Source: Bacteroidaceae bacterium
Lineage (GTDB): Bacteria > Bacteroidota > Bacteroidia > Bacteroidales > Bacteroidaceae
Length of the DNA stretch: 64,000 bases
Assembly: GCA_017469925.1 (NCBI GenBank)
Contig: JAFUFK010000016.1
Span: 124,001-188,000 of the forward strand
Reading direction: 5' to 3'
Part shown: in pieces, positions 10,247 through 18,732 of the stretch
Position numbering within the stretch: position 1 is the first letter of the stretch
How the letters are laid out: every line of letters begins with the position of its first letter
The notes under the pieces: generated by a model
The model's database searches: none
Told to the model about the DNA's origin: nothing
Seen by the model: only the letters and a program-made list of their open reading frames with translations
Translations under genes and position numbers: made by a program

Positions 10247-10322
10247 CGGGGTGTAGCGCAGTTGGTAGCGCTCCTGGTTTGGGACCAGGCGGTCGCCCGT
10301 TCGAGTCGGGTCGCCCCGACCA
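10247..10322 (+). tRNA. tRNA-Pro (anticodon TGG)
   Basis: The 76-base cloverleaf includes an encoded CCA. The acceptor stem CGGGGTG pairs with CGCCCCG. The anticodon arm is CCTGG-TTTGGGA-CCAGG with TGG at 10280-10282, and the T arm is CCCGTTCGAGTCGGG. A -7 element TAATTTTG lies at 10219-10226. The MATE gene starts 48 bases after the CCA. Confidence 0.97.
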
Positions 10323-10369
10323 GTTTAGAGACTGATTCGCCAGCACCGCGGTCGGTCTCTTTTTCTGTT

Positions 10370-11674
10370 ATGAAGATACAAAATCCCATCCTCCAGCTTG
10401 CCCTTCCTTCGGTGGTGACGAATATCACGGTGCCCCTGCTCGGCCTCGTGGATACGGCCATCGTGGGGCACATGGGGCGTGCGGAGTACATCGGCGGCGT
10501 GGCCATCGGGACGACCATCTTCAACATGACATATTGGCTCCTGGGCTTTCTCCGCATGGGCACTACGGGCATCGTCAGTCAGGCCTACGGCGCGGGGGAT
10601 ACAGGTCTTCAGCGCGAGGCCCTTAGGCGCGGCGTGCGGTGGGCCTTGGCCTTGTCAGCCATGCTCCTGGTCATGCAGGGCCCATTGCTACAGTTCTCGC
10701 TGTGGCTGATGGAGCCTGAGACCGAGGTGGCTCGGCTGGCCTCCGTGTACTTCCGCGTCGCCATCTGGGGCTGTCCGGCCATGCTCGCGTCGTACGTCCT
10801 CACGGGCTGGTTCATCGGGATGCAGGACACGCGTACGCCCATGCGGATGGCCCTGCTGCAGAATCTGATGAACATCGCCCTGACGCTGCTGTTCGTCTTC
10901 GTCTTCCACCTGGGTGTGGCCGGTGTGGCCCTGGGCACGGTGGTTGGGCTGTATGGGGGAGTGGCTTACGCTGTACACAGACGAACTCGCCCCCTTACCC
11001 CTCCCTGCGAGGGAGGGGACTATTTGCATTCCCAGGCTCAAGGGGAGACACATTCCACTCCCTCCCTAACAGGGAGGGCCGGGGGAGGGTCTGTGTATAT
11101 TTACATTTTCCTGCGTACGTTGTGCCTGGTGGCCGTGACGGTCTATTTCACCTCGGCAGGCAGCCAGTTGGGCACGCTCTACCTGGACGCCAACACCCTG
11201 CTGATGCAGTTCTTCGTCATCTACTCCTACTTCACCGATGGACTGGCCAATGCTGCCGAGGCGTTGTCGGGCAAATACCAGGGCGCCGGGGCATGGACGC
11301 CCTTGCGTCGCACCCTTCGTGCCCTGTTCTCTTGGGGCGCAGGCCTGGGCGTTGTGTTTACAATCGCGTATGCCCTCTGCGGTGGGTGGTTCCTCGGGTT
11401 GTTGACCGACCAGCAAGCCGTACTCGGGGTGGCCCAGGCGTATCTGCCCTGGGTGGTGGCCGTGCCGTTGGTGGCCATGCCGGCCTTTGTGTGGGACGGG
11501 GTGTACATAGGAATGACGCTGACGCGCCGGATGTTCCTGTCCATGCTCGTCAGCGCCATTGTATTCTTCGCGCTATGGTTCCTTCTTGGCCCGTCGAACC
11601 ACGTACTCTGGTTCGCTTTCCTTGCCTACCTCGCCACCCGAAGTCTCATGCAGACGGTGCTTTTCCGCGCCTAA
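10370..11674 (+). CDS. MATE family efflux transporter with in-frame palindromic repeat insert
   Basis: 434 residues from ATG 10370 (MKIQNPILQLALPSVV); upstream in-frame codons run through the tRNA and are rejected. MATE proteins export cations, drugs or metabolites using Na+ or H+. About twelve hydrophobic helices are seen, with typical segments LVDTAIVGHMG in helix 1-2, GTTGIVSQAYGAGD, and ANTLLMQFFVIYSYFTDGLANAAEALSG-like motifs (conserved DG in helix 7-8). Residues about 205-241 between helices 6 and 7 (HRRTRPLTPPCEGGDY and SLTGRAGGG) are translated GC-rich repeat DNA and not part of the family fold. The insert sits in the central cytoplasmic loop, where it could be tolerated. The stop overlaps the convergent DUF4491 gene by four bases. 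Confidence 0.9.
   Translation: MKIQNPILQLALPSVVTNITVPLLGLVDTAIVGHMGRAEYIGGVAIGTTIFNMTYWLLGFLRMGTTGIVSQAYGAGDTGLQREALRRGVRWALALSAMLLVMQGPLLQFSLWLMEPETEVARLASVYFRVAIWGCPAMLASYVLTGWFIGMQDTRTPMRMALLQNLMNIALTLLFVFVFHLGVAGVALGTVVGLYGGVAYAVHRRTRPLTPPCEGGDYLHSQAQGETHSTPSLTGRAGGGSVYIYIFLRTLCLVAVTVYFTSAGSQLGTLYLDANTLLMQFFVIYSYFTDGLANAAEALSGKYQGAGAWTPLRRTLRALFSWGAGLGVVFTIAYALCGGWFLGLLTDQQAVLGVAQAYLPWVVAVPLVAMPAFVWDGVYIGMTLTRRMFLSMLVSAIVFFALWFLLGPSNHVLWFAFLAYLATRSLMQTVLFRA
10983..11094. repeat. Inverted pair of GC-rich palindromic repeats inside the MATE gene
   Basis: The first copy is about 10983-11022 (core CCCCTCCCTGCGAGGGAGGGG) read one way; the second is about 11051-11094 (core CCCTCCCTAACAGGGAGGG followed by CGGGGGAGGGTCT) read the other way. 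Each copy is itself a hairpin, and the pair is head to head like a BIME. The combined insert keeps the frame. Confidence 0.8.
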
Positions 11675-11973
11675 CCGTTTTCGTACTCCGCGCGCCGCTT
11701 CGGGTTCATGGGGAACCAACCCTTCCTGACGCGGTGGTGCTGTTGGTGGAGTTCCAGGATGCTCCAGAAGCAGGAGAAGGCGACGACGCCGAGGATGATG
11801 CTCACGTAGGTATTTGCGATAAAGAGGGAGGCGACAAGGGCGGCAATGCCGGCCACGAGGAACAGCGGCCAGCACTGGCGCCCCAGGTGGTATTCGGCTT
11901 TAATCACCAAGGGGTGGAACATGCCGATACAGAGAAATGTCGCAAGGCCGATGACTAAACCTACAAAATTCAT
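11671..11973 (-). CDS. DUF4491 family membrane protein
   Basis: 100 residues with three hydrophobic helices: MNFVGLVIGLATFLCIGMF, WPLFLVAGIAALVASLFI, and YVSIILGVVAFSCFWSILEL. The C-terminus (ELHQQHHRVRKGWFPMNPKR) is basic. The length, WSILELHQQ and the ending match the small Bacteroidota family DUF4491, whose function is unknown. It is convergent with the MATE gene, with a four-base overlap. Confidence 0.8.
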   Translation of the reverse strand: MNFVGLVIGLATFLCIGMFHPLVIKAEYHLGRQCWPLFLVAGIAALVASLFIANTYVSIILGVVAFSCFWSILELHQQHHRVRKGWFPMNPKRRAEYENG

Positions 11974-11975
11974 AC

Positions 11976-12125
11976 AGACCCCCTCCCTGCTCCCCCTTGT
12001 AGGGGGAGTGTAGTATGATTTGTGTGGAGATATTCTACTATATACATAGGTTTCGTAATCAAATGTTTTTTTAATTCATTCGTAACTACTCCCCGCCCTA
12101 CAAGGGAGGGGATGGGGGCGGGTCT
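11976..12125. repeat. Intergenic pair of GC-rich palindromic repeats
   Basis: Copy A is 11976-12014 (AGACCCCCTCCCTGC then TCCCCCTTGTAGGGGGA). Copy B is 12085-12125 in inverted orientation (ACTACTCCCCGCCCTACAAG ... GGGCGGGTCT). Their outer ends AGACCC/GGGTCT and inner ends TGTAGT/ACTAC are complementary, so the whole 150 bases can fold back. It lies between the DUF4491 gene and the stop of the GH35 gene, and may help end transcription of the latter. Confidence 0.8.
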
Positions 12126-14669
12126 TTAGAGTTTGAAAGCCTCGCTCTTTACATATATCCTATAGTCCTTGATGCTTTCGGGGGCACCTTCCTCCATGCG
12201 CGGCAGGTACTGGAAACCGGACATCGTCTTGTCCTGTCCCATGTCGATGATGACGGTGTGGGGGAACTGCACGCCACGGTTCGTGCTCCAGTAGGTGCTC
12301 TCCTGGAGGTCGAAAATCTTGTCGGCGTTCTTGTTGCCTGAGGTCACGTCCTCGTCGTCGGCGTAGGCTATCTGCCAGGGCTCGCGCGAGAGGCGCTGAC
12401 CGCTCTCGTCGAGCATGTACCACTCTGCGATGCAGCAGTATTCGCGGTTCCAGTGGCTGTTCAGCGCCTCGATGCAGATGTAGCGACCCGTGACGGGCTT
12501 GTCGAACTTCACTTCCTGCCAACCGTTGCCGGCCTTGAAGGTGCCCACCTTGACAGGCGTTTCACCCGAGAGGTCGAGGCTCTGCCCTTCGGCGCGGTGC
12601 GTCTGTGGGCCTTTCAGATTCAGTTTGTTCAGTTCAGGCTTAGCCTGACCCCACACAACTTTTTCGCCACGCGGCCCCATCACGTCGAGCACGATGACTT
12701 CGTTCTGTCCCTTCTTCAGCCAGCAACCGGGCACATAGAGCGTCTGCTGCGGACCGATGTACCAGTGGCGACCTACAGCGTGACCGTTCACGTACACCTG
12801 TCCCTTGCCCCAGTTCTCCATGTTTAGGAACGTGTCGCCAATCTTATTAAGCGTGAAGTAGCCACGATAGTAGCCGCGACCGAAGCAGAGGTCTTCGCTC
12901 TCCCACGCATAGCGCATGGTGCGTCCGATGCGTACCACGCTGATGGACTCGCGCGTGGTGGGCTTCTTGGCTTGCTGCTCGAGTGCCTTCACTGCTACTT
13001 CGTAGTCGTCGGGGATGCGCATATTTTCCCACATATTTGGGGTGAAGGTGATTTTCGTCTCATCGACACCGCCCAGATGCGAGGAGCGGATGGTGCCCGT
13101 GATGGTGGGGCTGCCAATCAAACCCTTGAAGTCCTTGATGGCACGACCGAAGTTGATGCGTCCCATGCCCTCGACAAGGATTTGCAGTTCCTGTCCCTGT
13201 TTGATGGCGGGCAGTTTGAGCGACTTTTCGCTCTTCACGCGGTCAATGGAACCGATGTACTTGCCATCGATGAACACTTGTGCAAAGTCGTGGGCATCGA
13301 GGTTGAGCGTGCAACTCCACTTGTCTCTGTCTGAGGGATGAAGGGTTACACCCTCCACCTTTGCGTCGCCGATTTCGGGCAGACGGGTGGAATAGAGCAT
13401 CATGCCCCAACCCATATCCAATTCCTCGAAAGTCTTGGGGGCTCCGTTCGTGCGGAACAAATCGTCATGTTCGTCATAGTAATCCCAGTCGAAACCGTTA
13501 ATGAGGGGTGCAAACTCCTTCAACTCAAACTTGGGAATGGCAATCGTCGGGTATTCCTTGGGCACGGCAGGCAGTTTTGTCTGTCCTTCCCATTTCTGGG
13601 TCGTGGGGTTCCATGTGCCGCTGTATTTCTCCATCGCCTTGCGCAGAATCCAGTATTTTTCGGTCGTCTGACCAGCCTCGTTGATAGGCGCGTCGTAGTC
13701 GTAGGAGGTCACGTCGGGCGCAAAGCCGGGCGAGTTGGCACCTGCCCAGTGGCCCCAGTTGGTGCCTCCGTGGGTCATGTAGAGCGAGAAGGAGATGCCT
13801 CGGTCGAGCATCTGCGTGATGCCGTCCACCATGGCCTCGGCACCGCGCGTCTCGTGGCGGCCGCCCCACTTGTCGAACCAACCGCTCCAGAACTCGGAGC
13901 ACATCTTCGGCGAGTTGGGGCGCAGTTCGCCCAGACGGCGGAACTCATGGTCGATGTTGGCACCCGTGCCGAAGTTCATCGTCCACGTCAGGTCGTCGAG
14001 GCCGTTCTTCGTGAAGTTCGACGACCAGTCGCACTGGAACAACTCCACCTTGTCGAAACCGCTCTTCCTTATGATGTCGCGCACGGCAGCGATGTAGGGC
14101 TTATCCTCACCGTAGGAGCCGTATTCGTTCTCCACCTGTACCATGATGATGGGGCCACCCTTCTCGATGGTCAGGTCGCCGAGTTGTTCGCCCACCTTCT
14201 TCTCGAAGATTTCCAGTCGCTCCATGAAGAACAGGTCTTGCTCTCTGAGGCGTATGTCCTTCTTCTTCAAGAGCCACCAGGGCAGACCGCCCATTTCCCA
14301 CTCGGCGCAGACGTAGGGCCCGGGGCGCACGATGACGTACATGCCGTTCCGTTGTGCCAACTGCACGAAGGCACGGATGTCGTTGTTGTCCGTGAAGTCG
14401 AACTGGTCCTGCTGAGGCTCATGCGAGTTCCAGAAGATGTAGATGCACAGCGTGTTCATGCCCAACGCTTTGCACATCTTTATTCGCTGTTCCCAATAAG
14501 GCTGCGGGATACGAGGGTAGTGCACTTCGGCAGCCTTCACTACGAAGGGCTTGCCGTTGAGGAGGAACGTCTTGTCGCCAATCGAGAACGATTCGGCTTT
14601 CTTGGCAGCAACGGCCGTCGTGGCCAGCGCTAACAGCATTGCCAGTAGGCTGAAAGAGAGTTTTTTCAT
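12126..14669 (-). CDS. Secreted GH35 beta-galactosidase with C-terminal discoidin-like domain
   Basis: 847 residues from ATG 14669 (MKKLSFSLLAMLLAL), with a signal peptide ending near TTAVAA. The catalytic GH35 barrel covers about residues 30-345: the acid/base Glu is in VQVENEYGSYG and the nucleophile Glu in CSEFWSGWFDKWGG; YPRIPQPYWEQRIKMCKALG and YIFWNSHEPQ are family hallmarks. Beta-sandwich domains follow, including RHWYIGPQQTLYVPGCWLK (galactose-binding-like). The last 140 residues (VTGRYICIEALNSHWNREY to YRIYVKSEAFKL) resemble an F5/8 type C domain. It is predicted to be periplasmic or outer-membrane, releasing terminal beta-galactose from host or plant glycans. No SusC/SusD pair is near it. 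Confidence 0.93.
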   Translation of the reverse strand: MKKLSFSLLAMLLALATTAVAAKKAESFSIGDKTFLLNGKPFVVKAAEVHYPRIPQPYWEQRIKMCKALGMNTLCIYIFWNSHEPQQDQFDFTDNNDIRAFVQLAQRNGMYVIVRPGPYVCAEWEMGGLPWWLLKKKDIRLREQDLFFMERLEIFEKKVGEQLGDLTIEKGGPIIMVQVENEYGSYGEDKPYIAAVRDIIRKSGFDKVELFQCDWSSNFTKNGLDDLTWTMNFGTGANIDHEFRRLGELRPNSPKMCSEFWSGWFDKWGGRHETRGAEAMVDGITQMLDRGISFSLYMTHGGTNWGHWAGANSPGFAPDVTSYDYDAPINEAGQTTEKYWILRKAMEKYSGTWNPTTQKWEGQTKLPAVPKEYPTIAIPKFELKEFAPLINGFDWDYYDEHDDLFRTNGAPKTFEELDMGWGMMLYSTRLPEIGDAKVEGVTLHPSDRDKWSCTLNLDAHDFAQVFIDGKYIGSIDRVKSEKSLKLPAIKQGQELQILVEGMGRINFGRAIKDFKGLIGSPTITGTIRSSHLGGVDETKITFTPNMWENMRIPDDYEVAVKALEQQAKKPTTRESISVVRIGRTMRYAWESEDLCFGRGYYRGYFTLNKIGDTFLNMENWGKGQVYVNGHAVGRHWYIGPQQTLYVPGCWLKKGQNEVIVLDVMGPRGEKVVWGQAKPELNKLNLKGPQTHRAEGQSLDLSGETPVKVGTFKAGNGWQEVKFDKPVTGRYICIEALNSHWNREYCCIAEWYMLDESGQRLSREPWQIAYADDEDVTSGNKNADKIFDLQESTYWSTNRGVQFPHTVIIDMGQDKTMSGFQYLPRMEEGAPESIKDYRIYVKSEAFKL

Positions 14670-14704
14670 GATAAAAAGCAATTATTTCCTACAAAGATAC
14701 AAAT

Positions 14705-14736
14705 TTATTCACAATTCACAATTCACAATTCACAAT
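14705..14736. repeat. AATTCACAATTCACAATT microrepeat
   Basis: Tandem copies of the 9-base unit ATTCACAAT lie between the GH35 start and the next promoter. It is the same sequence family that is inserted in frame in folC. Confidence 0.8.
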
Positions 14737-14743
14737 TATTTGC

Positions 14744-14751
14744 TACTTTTG
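14744..14751 (+). promoter_or_regulatory. Promoter -7 element of the zinc-ribbon protein gene
   Basis: TACTTTTG fits TAnnTTTG. The gene start is 41 bases downstream. The upstream region is the microrepeat and shows no clear TTTG at the expected distance. Confidence 0.55.
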
Positions 14752-14791
14752 TGGAGCATTAACATATGAGAACCATAAAAGTAGCGTCATT

Positions 14792-15598
14792 ATGACAATG
14801 ATTAAGTGTCCCGAATGCCGCCATCATATCTCTTCGATGGCCAAGTCGTGCCCCGAGTGTGGGTGCCCCATCGACCCCGCATGGGCCGAGGCCGAGGCGA
14901 AGAAGGAACTGGAGCGGCTGGAGGAAGTGCCTTTCACCGTAGTTTCGGAAGGCGAAGAGGTGGAACAGCCCGAAACCCCTGATGAGGACGAACGTCCCGA
15001 ACCCACTCGCGAGCAGGAACCGCCCGCACAACGGGAGGAACAGCCCGCCAAACGCTCGTCTGGCGGTGGCTGGATTATTGCGGCCGTCGTCTTCCTGGGC
15101 CTGCTTATCGGCGGGCTCTACTACTACGACTATCGTGCCAACCAACAGCGCGAGGAGCGTGCCTACGAGATGCTGCAGGGGTGCTCGAACCCCGCCTTCT
15201 TCGAGGACTTCATGATTCGATTTCCCAAGAGCAAGTACATCGACGACGTGCGTGCCCGCTACAAGGAGGTGGCTGCCCGTCAGGACGAGTGGCAGAAACT
15301 CATCCAGAACGGTTCTTCGGAGGAGTTGCGCCAGTTCATCGCCCTCCATCCCACAAGCCCCTACGTGAAGATGGCCCAACTGCGTCGCGACTCGCTCGAC
15401 TGGACTGCGGCCAAGGAGGAGCGCACGCTGGAGTCGGTGACCCACTACATGGCCTCGCATCCCGACGGCGACTACATTGACAAGGCCGAGTCGCTGCGCC
15501 AGACACTGGAACGTGAGAAGGCCGAGAAGGCTGCTGCCGCGGCTGCGGCCCGTCGCGACTCGCTGGCACGCCTCGACTCGACGTTCGTCGCCCTCTGA
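14792..15598 (+). CDS. Zinc-ribbon, single-pass membrane protein
   Basis: 268 residues. An N-terminal zinc ribbon (CPECRHHISSMAKSCPECGC, two CxxC pairs) is followed by an acidic, Glu/Pro-rich linker to about residue 88 and one transmembrane helix (WIIAAVVFLGLLIGGLYYY). A helical C-terminal half then has tandem segments of the form FEDFMIRFPKSKYIDDVRAR, FIALHPTSPYVKMAQLR and YMASHPDGDYIDKAESLR; these look like TPR-type repeats with a Pro-x-Ser/Gly-x-Tyr pattern. It ends in a coiled coil rich in Ala/Glu/Lys. The domain plan suggests a membrane-anchored scaffold with the zinc ribbon in the cytoplasm. No enzyme motif is seen. Confidence 0.75.
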   Translation: MTMIKCPECRHHISSMAKSCPECGCPIDPAWAEAEAKKELERLEEVPFTVVSEGEEVEQPETPDEDERPEPTREQEPPAQREEQPAKRSSGGGWIIAAVVFLGLLIGGLYYYDYRANQQREERAYEMLQGCSNPAFFEDFMIRFPKSKYIDDVRARYKEVAARQDEWQKLIQNGSSEELRQFIALHPTSPYVKMAQLRRDSLDWTAAKEERTLESVTHYMASHPDGDYIDKAESLRQTLEREKAEKAAAAAAARRDSLARLDSTFVAL

Positions 15599-15626
15599 GA
15601 TATTCCTTATTATTATACACACGCGC

Positions 15627-15657
15627 AAGGCGGAGTTCCACAGACTCCGCCTTTTTC
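15627..15657 (+). terminator. Rho-independent terminator after the zinc-ribbon gene
   Basis: AAGGCGGAGT (15627-15636) pairs with ACTCCGCCTT (15644-15653) around a seven-base loop and is followed by TTTC. It is 29 bases after the stop codon. Confidence 0.85.
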
Positions 15658-15678
15658 TTGTCGGAAGGGGCGCGACAT

Positions 15679-15793
15679 GTTAATATAACCTACTGCCAGC
15701 GGTTAATATAACTTATCGCCAAAGGTTAATATAACCTGTTGCCGACGATTAATATAACCTATCGGCGGAGGTTAACTTAACCTGCAACGGATG
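15679..15793. repeat. 23-bp tandem repeat with GGTTA-ATA-TAACC core, five units
   Basis: Units begin at 15679, 15702, 15725, 15748 and 15771. The conserved part GGTTAATATAACCT is a short inverted repeat (GGTTA/TAACC); in the last unit it becomes GGTTAACTTAACC. The other half of each unit varies (CTGCCAGC, ATCGCCAA, GTTGCCGA). The array sits between two converging terminators. Confidence 0.85.
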
Positions 15794-15810
15794 GCCCTGC
15801 GACATGGGCA

Positions 15811-15839
15811 AAAAAGAAGGCGAGCCGTGGCCCGCCTTC
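15811..15839 (-). terminator. Rho-independent terminator after glyA
   Basis: On the minus strand GAAGGCG (15839-15833) pairs with CGCCTTC (15822-15816) across a ten-base loop, followed by TTTTTT. It lies 24 bases after the glyA stop codon. Confidence 0.85.
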
Positions 15840-15862
15840 CCCCGTTTGAACAGGTTAATTAG

Positions 15863-17143
15863 TTAATAAGCAAAGAGGGGGTAATCCTTCATCAGACCGT
15901 TCACTTCGGCGCGAACGGCGGCGATGTTCTCCTCGCTTTCGGGAGCATCGAGCACGCGCTCGATGAGTTCGGCTATCTTGACCATGAGGTCCTCCTTCGC
16001 ACCGCGTGTGGTGATGGCCGGCGTGCCCAGTCGGATGCCCGAGGTCTGGAAGGCAGAGCGGGAGTCGAAGGGCACCATGTTCTTGTTGACCGTGATGTCG
16101 GCATCGACGAGTGCGCGCTCGGCCACCTTACCCGTCATGTCGGGATACTTCGAGCGCAGGTCAACGAGCATCGAGTGGTTGTCCGTACCGCCCGAGACGA
16201 TGTGGAAACCGCGCTTCATCAGCTCTTCGGCCAGCACGCGGGCGTTCTTCTGCACCTGCTTGGCCCACTCCTTGAACTGAGGCTTCAGGGCCTCGCCGAA
16301 GGCTACTGCCTTGGCGGCAATGACGTGCTCCAGCGGACCGCCCTGGATGCCGGGGAATACGGCGCTGTTCAAGAGGGCCGACATCATCCGGACTTCGCCC
16401 TTCGGAGTGGTCTTGCCCCAGGGGTTGGGGAAGTCCTTGCCCATCAGTATGATGCCGCCACGCGGACCGCGCAGGGTCTTGTGGGTGGTGCTGGTCACGA
16501 TGTGGGCATACCGGACGGGATTGTCGAGCAGTCCGGCTGCGATGAGTCCGGCGGGGTGGGCCATGTCGATCATCAGTATGGCACCTACCCGGTCGGCAAT
16601 CTCGCGCATGCGCTTGTAGTCCCACTCGCGGCTGTAGGCCGAGCCGCCGCCGACGATGAGTTTGGGCCGGTGCTCAAGGGCCAGTCGCTCCATCTCGTCG
16701 TAATCGACGCGCCCGGTTTCCTTGTTCAGGTCGTAGCCGATGGGGTGGTAGAGGATGCCGCTCGTGTTGACGTGTGAGCCGTGAGAGAGGTGGCCTCCGT
16801 GGTCGAGGTTCAGGCCCATGAAGGTGTCGCCCGGGTTCAGGCAGGCCAGGAATACGGCCGCATTGGCCTGTGCCCCGGAGTGAGGCTGCACGTTGGCATA
16901 CTCGGCACCGAAGAGTTCCTTCAGGCGGTCGATGGCCAACTGCTCCACCTGGTCCACCACCTGGCAACCGCCGTAGTAGCGCTTGCCGGGGTAGCCTTCG
17001 GCGTATTTGTTGGTGAGGATGGAGCCCATGGCCTCCATCACCTGGTCGCTGACATAGTTCTCGGAGGCAATCAGTTCGATGCCTCGCATCTGACGTTGGC
17101 GCTCGGCCTCAATCAGGTTGAAGACGGTTTCGTCGTTTCGCAT
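15863..17143 (-). CDS. glyA: Serine hydroxymethyltransferase
   Basis: 426 residues, full length. It is a PLP enzyme that interconverts serine and glycine with tetrahydrofolate, the main source of one-carbon units. Motifs are [46 protein letters not shown], the PLP lysine in [14 protein letters not shown] (near residue 222), and [19 protein letters not shown]. It starts 30 bases after the pyrI stop and is probably the third gene of a pyrB-pyrI-glyA operon that ends at the terminator near 15,825. Confidence 0.98.
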   Translation of the reverse strand: MRNDETVFNLIEAERQRQMRGIELIASENYVSDQVMEAMGSILTNKYAEGYPGKRYYGGCQVVDQVEQLAIDRLKELFGAEYANVQPHSGAQANAAVFLACLNPGDTFMGLNLDHGGHLSHGSHVNTSGILYHPIGYDLNKETGRVDYDEMERLALEHRPKLIVGGGSAYSREWDYKRMREIADRVGAILMIDMAHPAGLIAAGLLDNPVRYAHIVTSTTHKTLRGPRGGIILMGKDFPNPWGKTTPKGEVRMMSALLNSAVFPGIQGGPLEHVIAAKAVAFGEALKPQFKEWAKQVQKNARVLAEELMKRGFHIVSGGTDNHSMLVDLRSKYPDMTGKVAERALVDADITVNKNMVPFDSRSAFQTSGIRLGTPAITTRGAKEDLMVKIAELIERVLDAPESEENIAAVRAEVNGLMKDYPLFAY

Positions 17144-17173
17144 GTTTATGGGGAGTTAATAGGGTTTTAGGGA

Positions 17174-17638
17174 TTAGGGTTTCTTGACCAACTTCACGTC
17201 GTCGAGGGCGATGACCGTGTTGCAGTAGTGGCACTTCAGGGCTGCGCGCTCAGGGCCGTGGGCGTGGAAGTGGGTGCGCATCGGTTCGTTGTTGGTGATG
17301 CACTTGGGGTTGGTACACTTCACGATGCCGCGCAACTCGTCGGGCAGGGCCACGGTGCGCTTCTCCACAATCTCGTAGTCGCGGATGATACACAGGGTCA
17401 GGTTGGGACAGATGACGGCCAACTGGTTCAGTTCCTCGTCGTTGAAGAACTTGTCGGCCATCTTGATGATACTCTTTGTGCCCAGTTCCTGACTGGGCAG
17501 GTTGTAGCCGATGGTCACGGCCGTCTTCATGCGGTCGAGGTGGAGCAGGTTGACGACGGAGAAGAGTTTCTCGGCCGGTATGTGGTCGATTACGGTGCCG
17601 TTCTCGATGGCGGCCACCATCAGTTGCTTGGTCTTCAT
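17174..17638 (-). CDS. pyrI: Aspartate carbamoyltransferase regulatory chain
   Basis: 154 residues. It carries allosteric CTP/ATP sites and binds PyrB trimers. The N-terminal domain has [20 protein letters not shown]; the C-terminal zinc domain has its four Cys in [11 protein letters not shown] and LKCHYCNTV. The start overlaps the pyrB stop by four bases (ATGA), which fits stoichiometric coupling with the catalytic chain. Confidence 0.97.
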   Translation of the reverse strand: MKTKQLMVAAIENGTVIDHIPAEKLFSVVNLLHLDRMKTAVTIGYNLPSQELGTKSIIKMADKFFNDEELNQLAVICPNLTLCIIRDYEIVEKRTVALPDELRGIVKCTNPKCITNNEPMRTHFHAHGPERAALKCHYCNTVIALDDVKLVKKP

Positions 17639-18582
17639 GCGATAATGGTTTTGTCGTTCTTGATGTCGTCGAGCGTGATACCCAGTGCGTCGCAGAGCAG
17701 GGCTTCGCGGGCATAGAGCCCGTTGCGTGCCTGCTCGAAGTAGTAGGCGTGGGGGTTCTCGTCGATGCTGTATTCAATCTCGTTGACGCGGGGCAGGGGG
17801 TGCAGGATCTTCATGTTGGGACGTGCCTTCGAGAGCATGTCCAACTTCAGCAGGTAGCGGTCCTTCACGCGCTCGTACTCCATCAGGTCGGTGAAGCGTT
17901 CGCGTTGCACGCGGGTCATATAAAGGATGTCGGCGCCCGAGATGACGTCGGCATCAAATTCCGTGTGCTCGACATAGCGGATGCCGTGCTCGCGACAGAA
18001 CTGCTTATACATCTCCGGCATGGCCAGTTCTTCGGGTGCAATGAAGTGGAATGTGGGGTTGAAGTGATGCATTACCGTAAGCATGGAATGCACTGTGCGT
18101 CCGTACTTTAAGTCTCCGACAAGGAAGATGTCGAGGTTGTCCAGACGGCCCTGCGTCTTATAGATGGAGTAGAGGTCGAGCATCGTCTGTGAGGGATGCT
18201 GGTTGGCACCGTCTCCGGCATTGACGATAGGCACGGGAGCAATCTCGCTGGCATAGCGGGCAGCACCCTCCAGGAAGTGGCGCATGACGATGATGTCGGC
18301 GTAGTTCGATACCATCATGATGGTGTCCTTCAGCGTCTCTCCCTTGGTGCCGCTGGTCACCTTCGGGTCGGCAAAACCGATGACGCGCGCTCCGAGGCGG
18401 TTGGCGGCAGTTTCGAACGATAAGCGTGTGCGGGTGCTGGGCTCAAAAAACAAAGTGGCGACCACCTTGCCCTCGAGCAGACGGCGGTTGGGGTGCTTTT
18501 CAAACTCTTGGGCCATCTGGATAAGATACTCGATTTTCTCGCGGCTGTGGTCGGCAATCGTAACAAGGCTTCTTTTTTCCAT
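17635..18582 (-). CDS. pyrB: Aspartate carbamoyltransferase catalytic chain
   Basis: 315 residues. It makes carbamoyl-aspartate, the committed step of pyrimidine synthesis. The carbamoyl-phosphate motif [13 protein letters not shown] is intact, as are [19 protein letters not shown] and [10 protein letters not shown]. PyrI follows with a four-base overlap. A -7 element (TAATTTTG) lies about 35 bases upstream. No PyrR-type attenuator was seen in the leader. Confidence 0.98.
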   Translation of the reverse strand: MEKRSLVTIADHSREKIEYLIQMAQEFEKHPNRRLLEGKVVATLFFEPSTRTRLSFETAANRLGARVIGFADPKVTSGTKGETLKDTIMMVSNYADIIVMRHFLEGAARYASEIAPVPIVNAGDGANQHPSQTMLDLYSIYKTQGRLDNLDIFLVGDLKYGRTVHSMLTVMHHFNPTFHFIAPEELAMPEMYKQFCREHGIRYVEHTEFDADVISGADILYMTRVQRERFTDLMEYERVKDRYLLKLDMLSKARPNMKILHPLPRVNEIEYSIDENPHAYYFEQARNGLYAREALLCDALGITLDDIKNDKTIIA

Positions 18583-18613
18583 ACGAAAATAGAGTGGATA
18601 AAATTCTGCGCAT

Positions 18614-18621
18614 CAAAATTA
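18614..18621 (-). promoter_or_regulatory. Promoter -7 element of pyrB
   Basis: Minus-strand TAATTTTG (18621-18614), with a TTGG-like match about 20 bases further upstream. The leader to the pyrB ATG is about 30 bases. Confidence 0.55.
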
Positions 18622-18691
18622 ACTTAAATTATCCACATAGCCAACACAGGCGGCAAGATACTTTAATAAAAGTGAAATTTTGAGGCGATAA

Positions 18692-18723
18692 CTTGATGCT
18701 TTCACCCTTTTTTCGTACCTTTG
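18692..18723 (+). promoter_or_regulatory. Promoter of the PBP1A gene
   Basis: CTTG (18692-18695), a 20-base spacer, then TACCTTTG (18716-18723). The ATG at 18733 follows within 10 bases; the in-frame ATG at 18745 (MRKKLMRT) is an alternative start at a more usual distance. Confidence 0.6.
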
Positions 18724-18732
18724 TGCTCTTAA

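Noticed and set aside
10247-10322. tRNA-Pro as the attachment site of the 31-kb element
   Set aside because: No copy of the tRNA 3' end is found elsewhere in the window, and the split BspA-like gene gives a better supported junction.
15679-15793. CRISPR-like spacing of GGTTAATATAACC
   Set aside because: The spacers are only about 10 bases and the period is 23; no cas genes are present.
18196-18582. Attenuator or PyrR-binding leader for pyrB
   Set aside because: The distance from the -7 element to the ATG is only about 30 bases and no terminator-type hairpin is seen.
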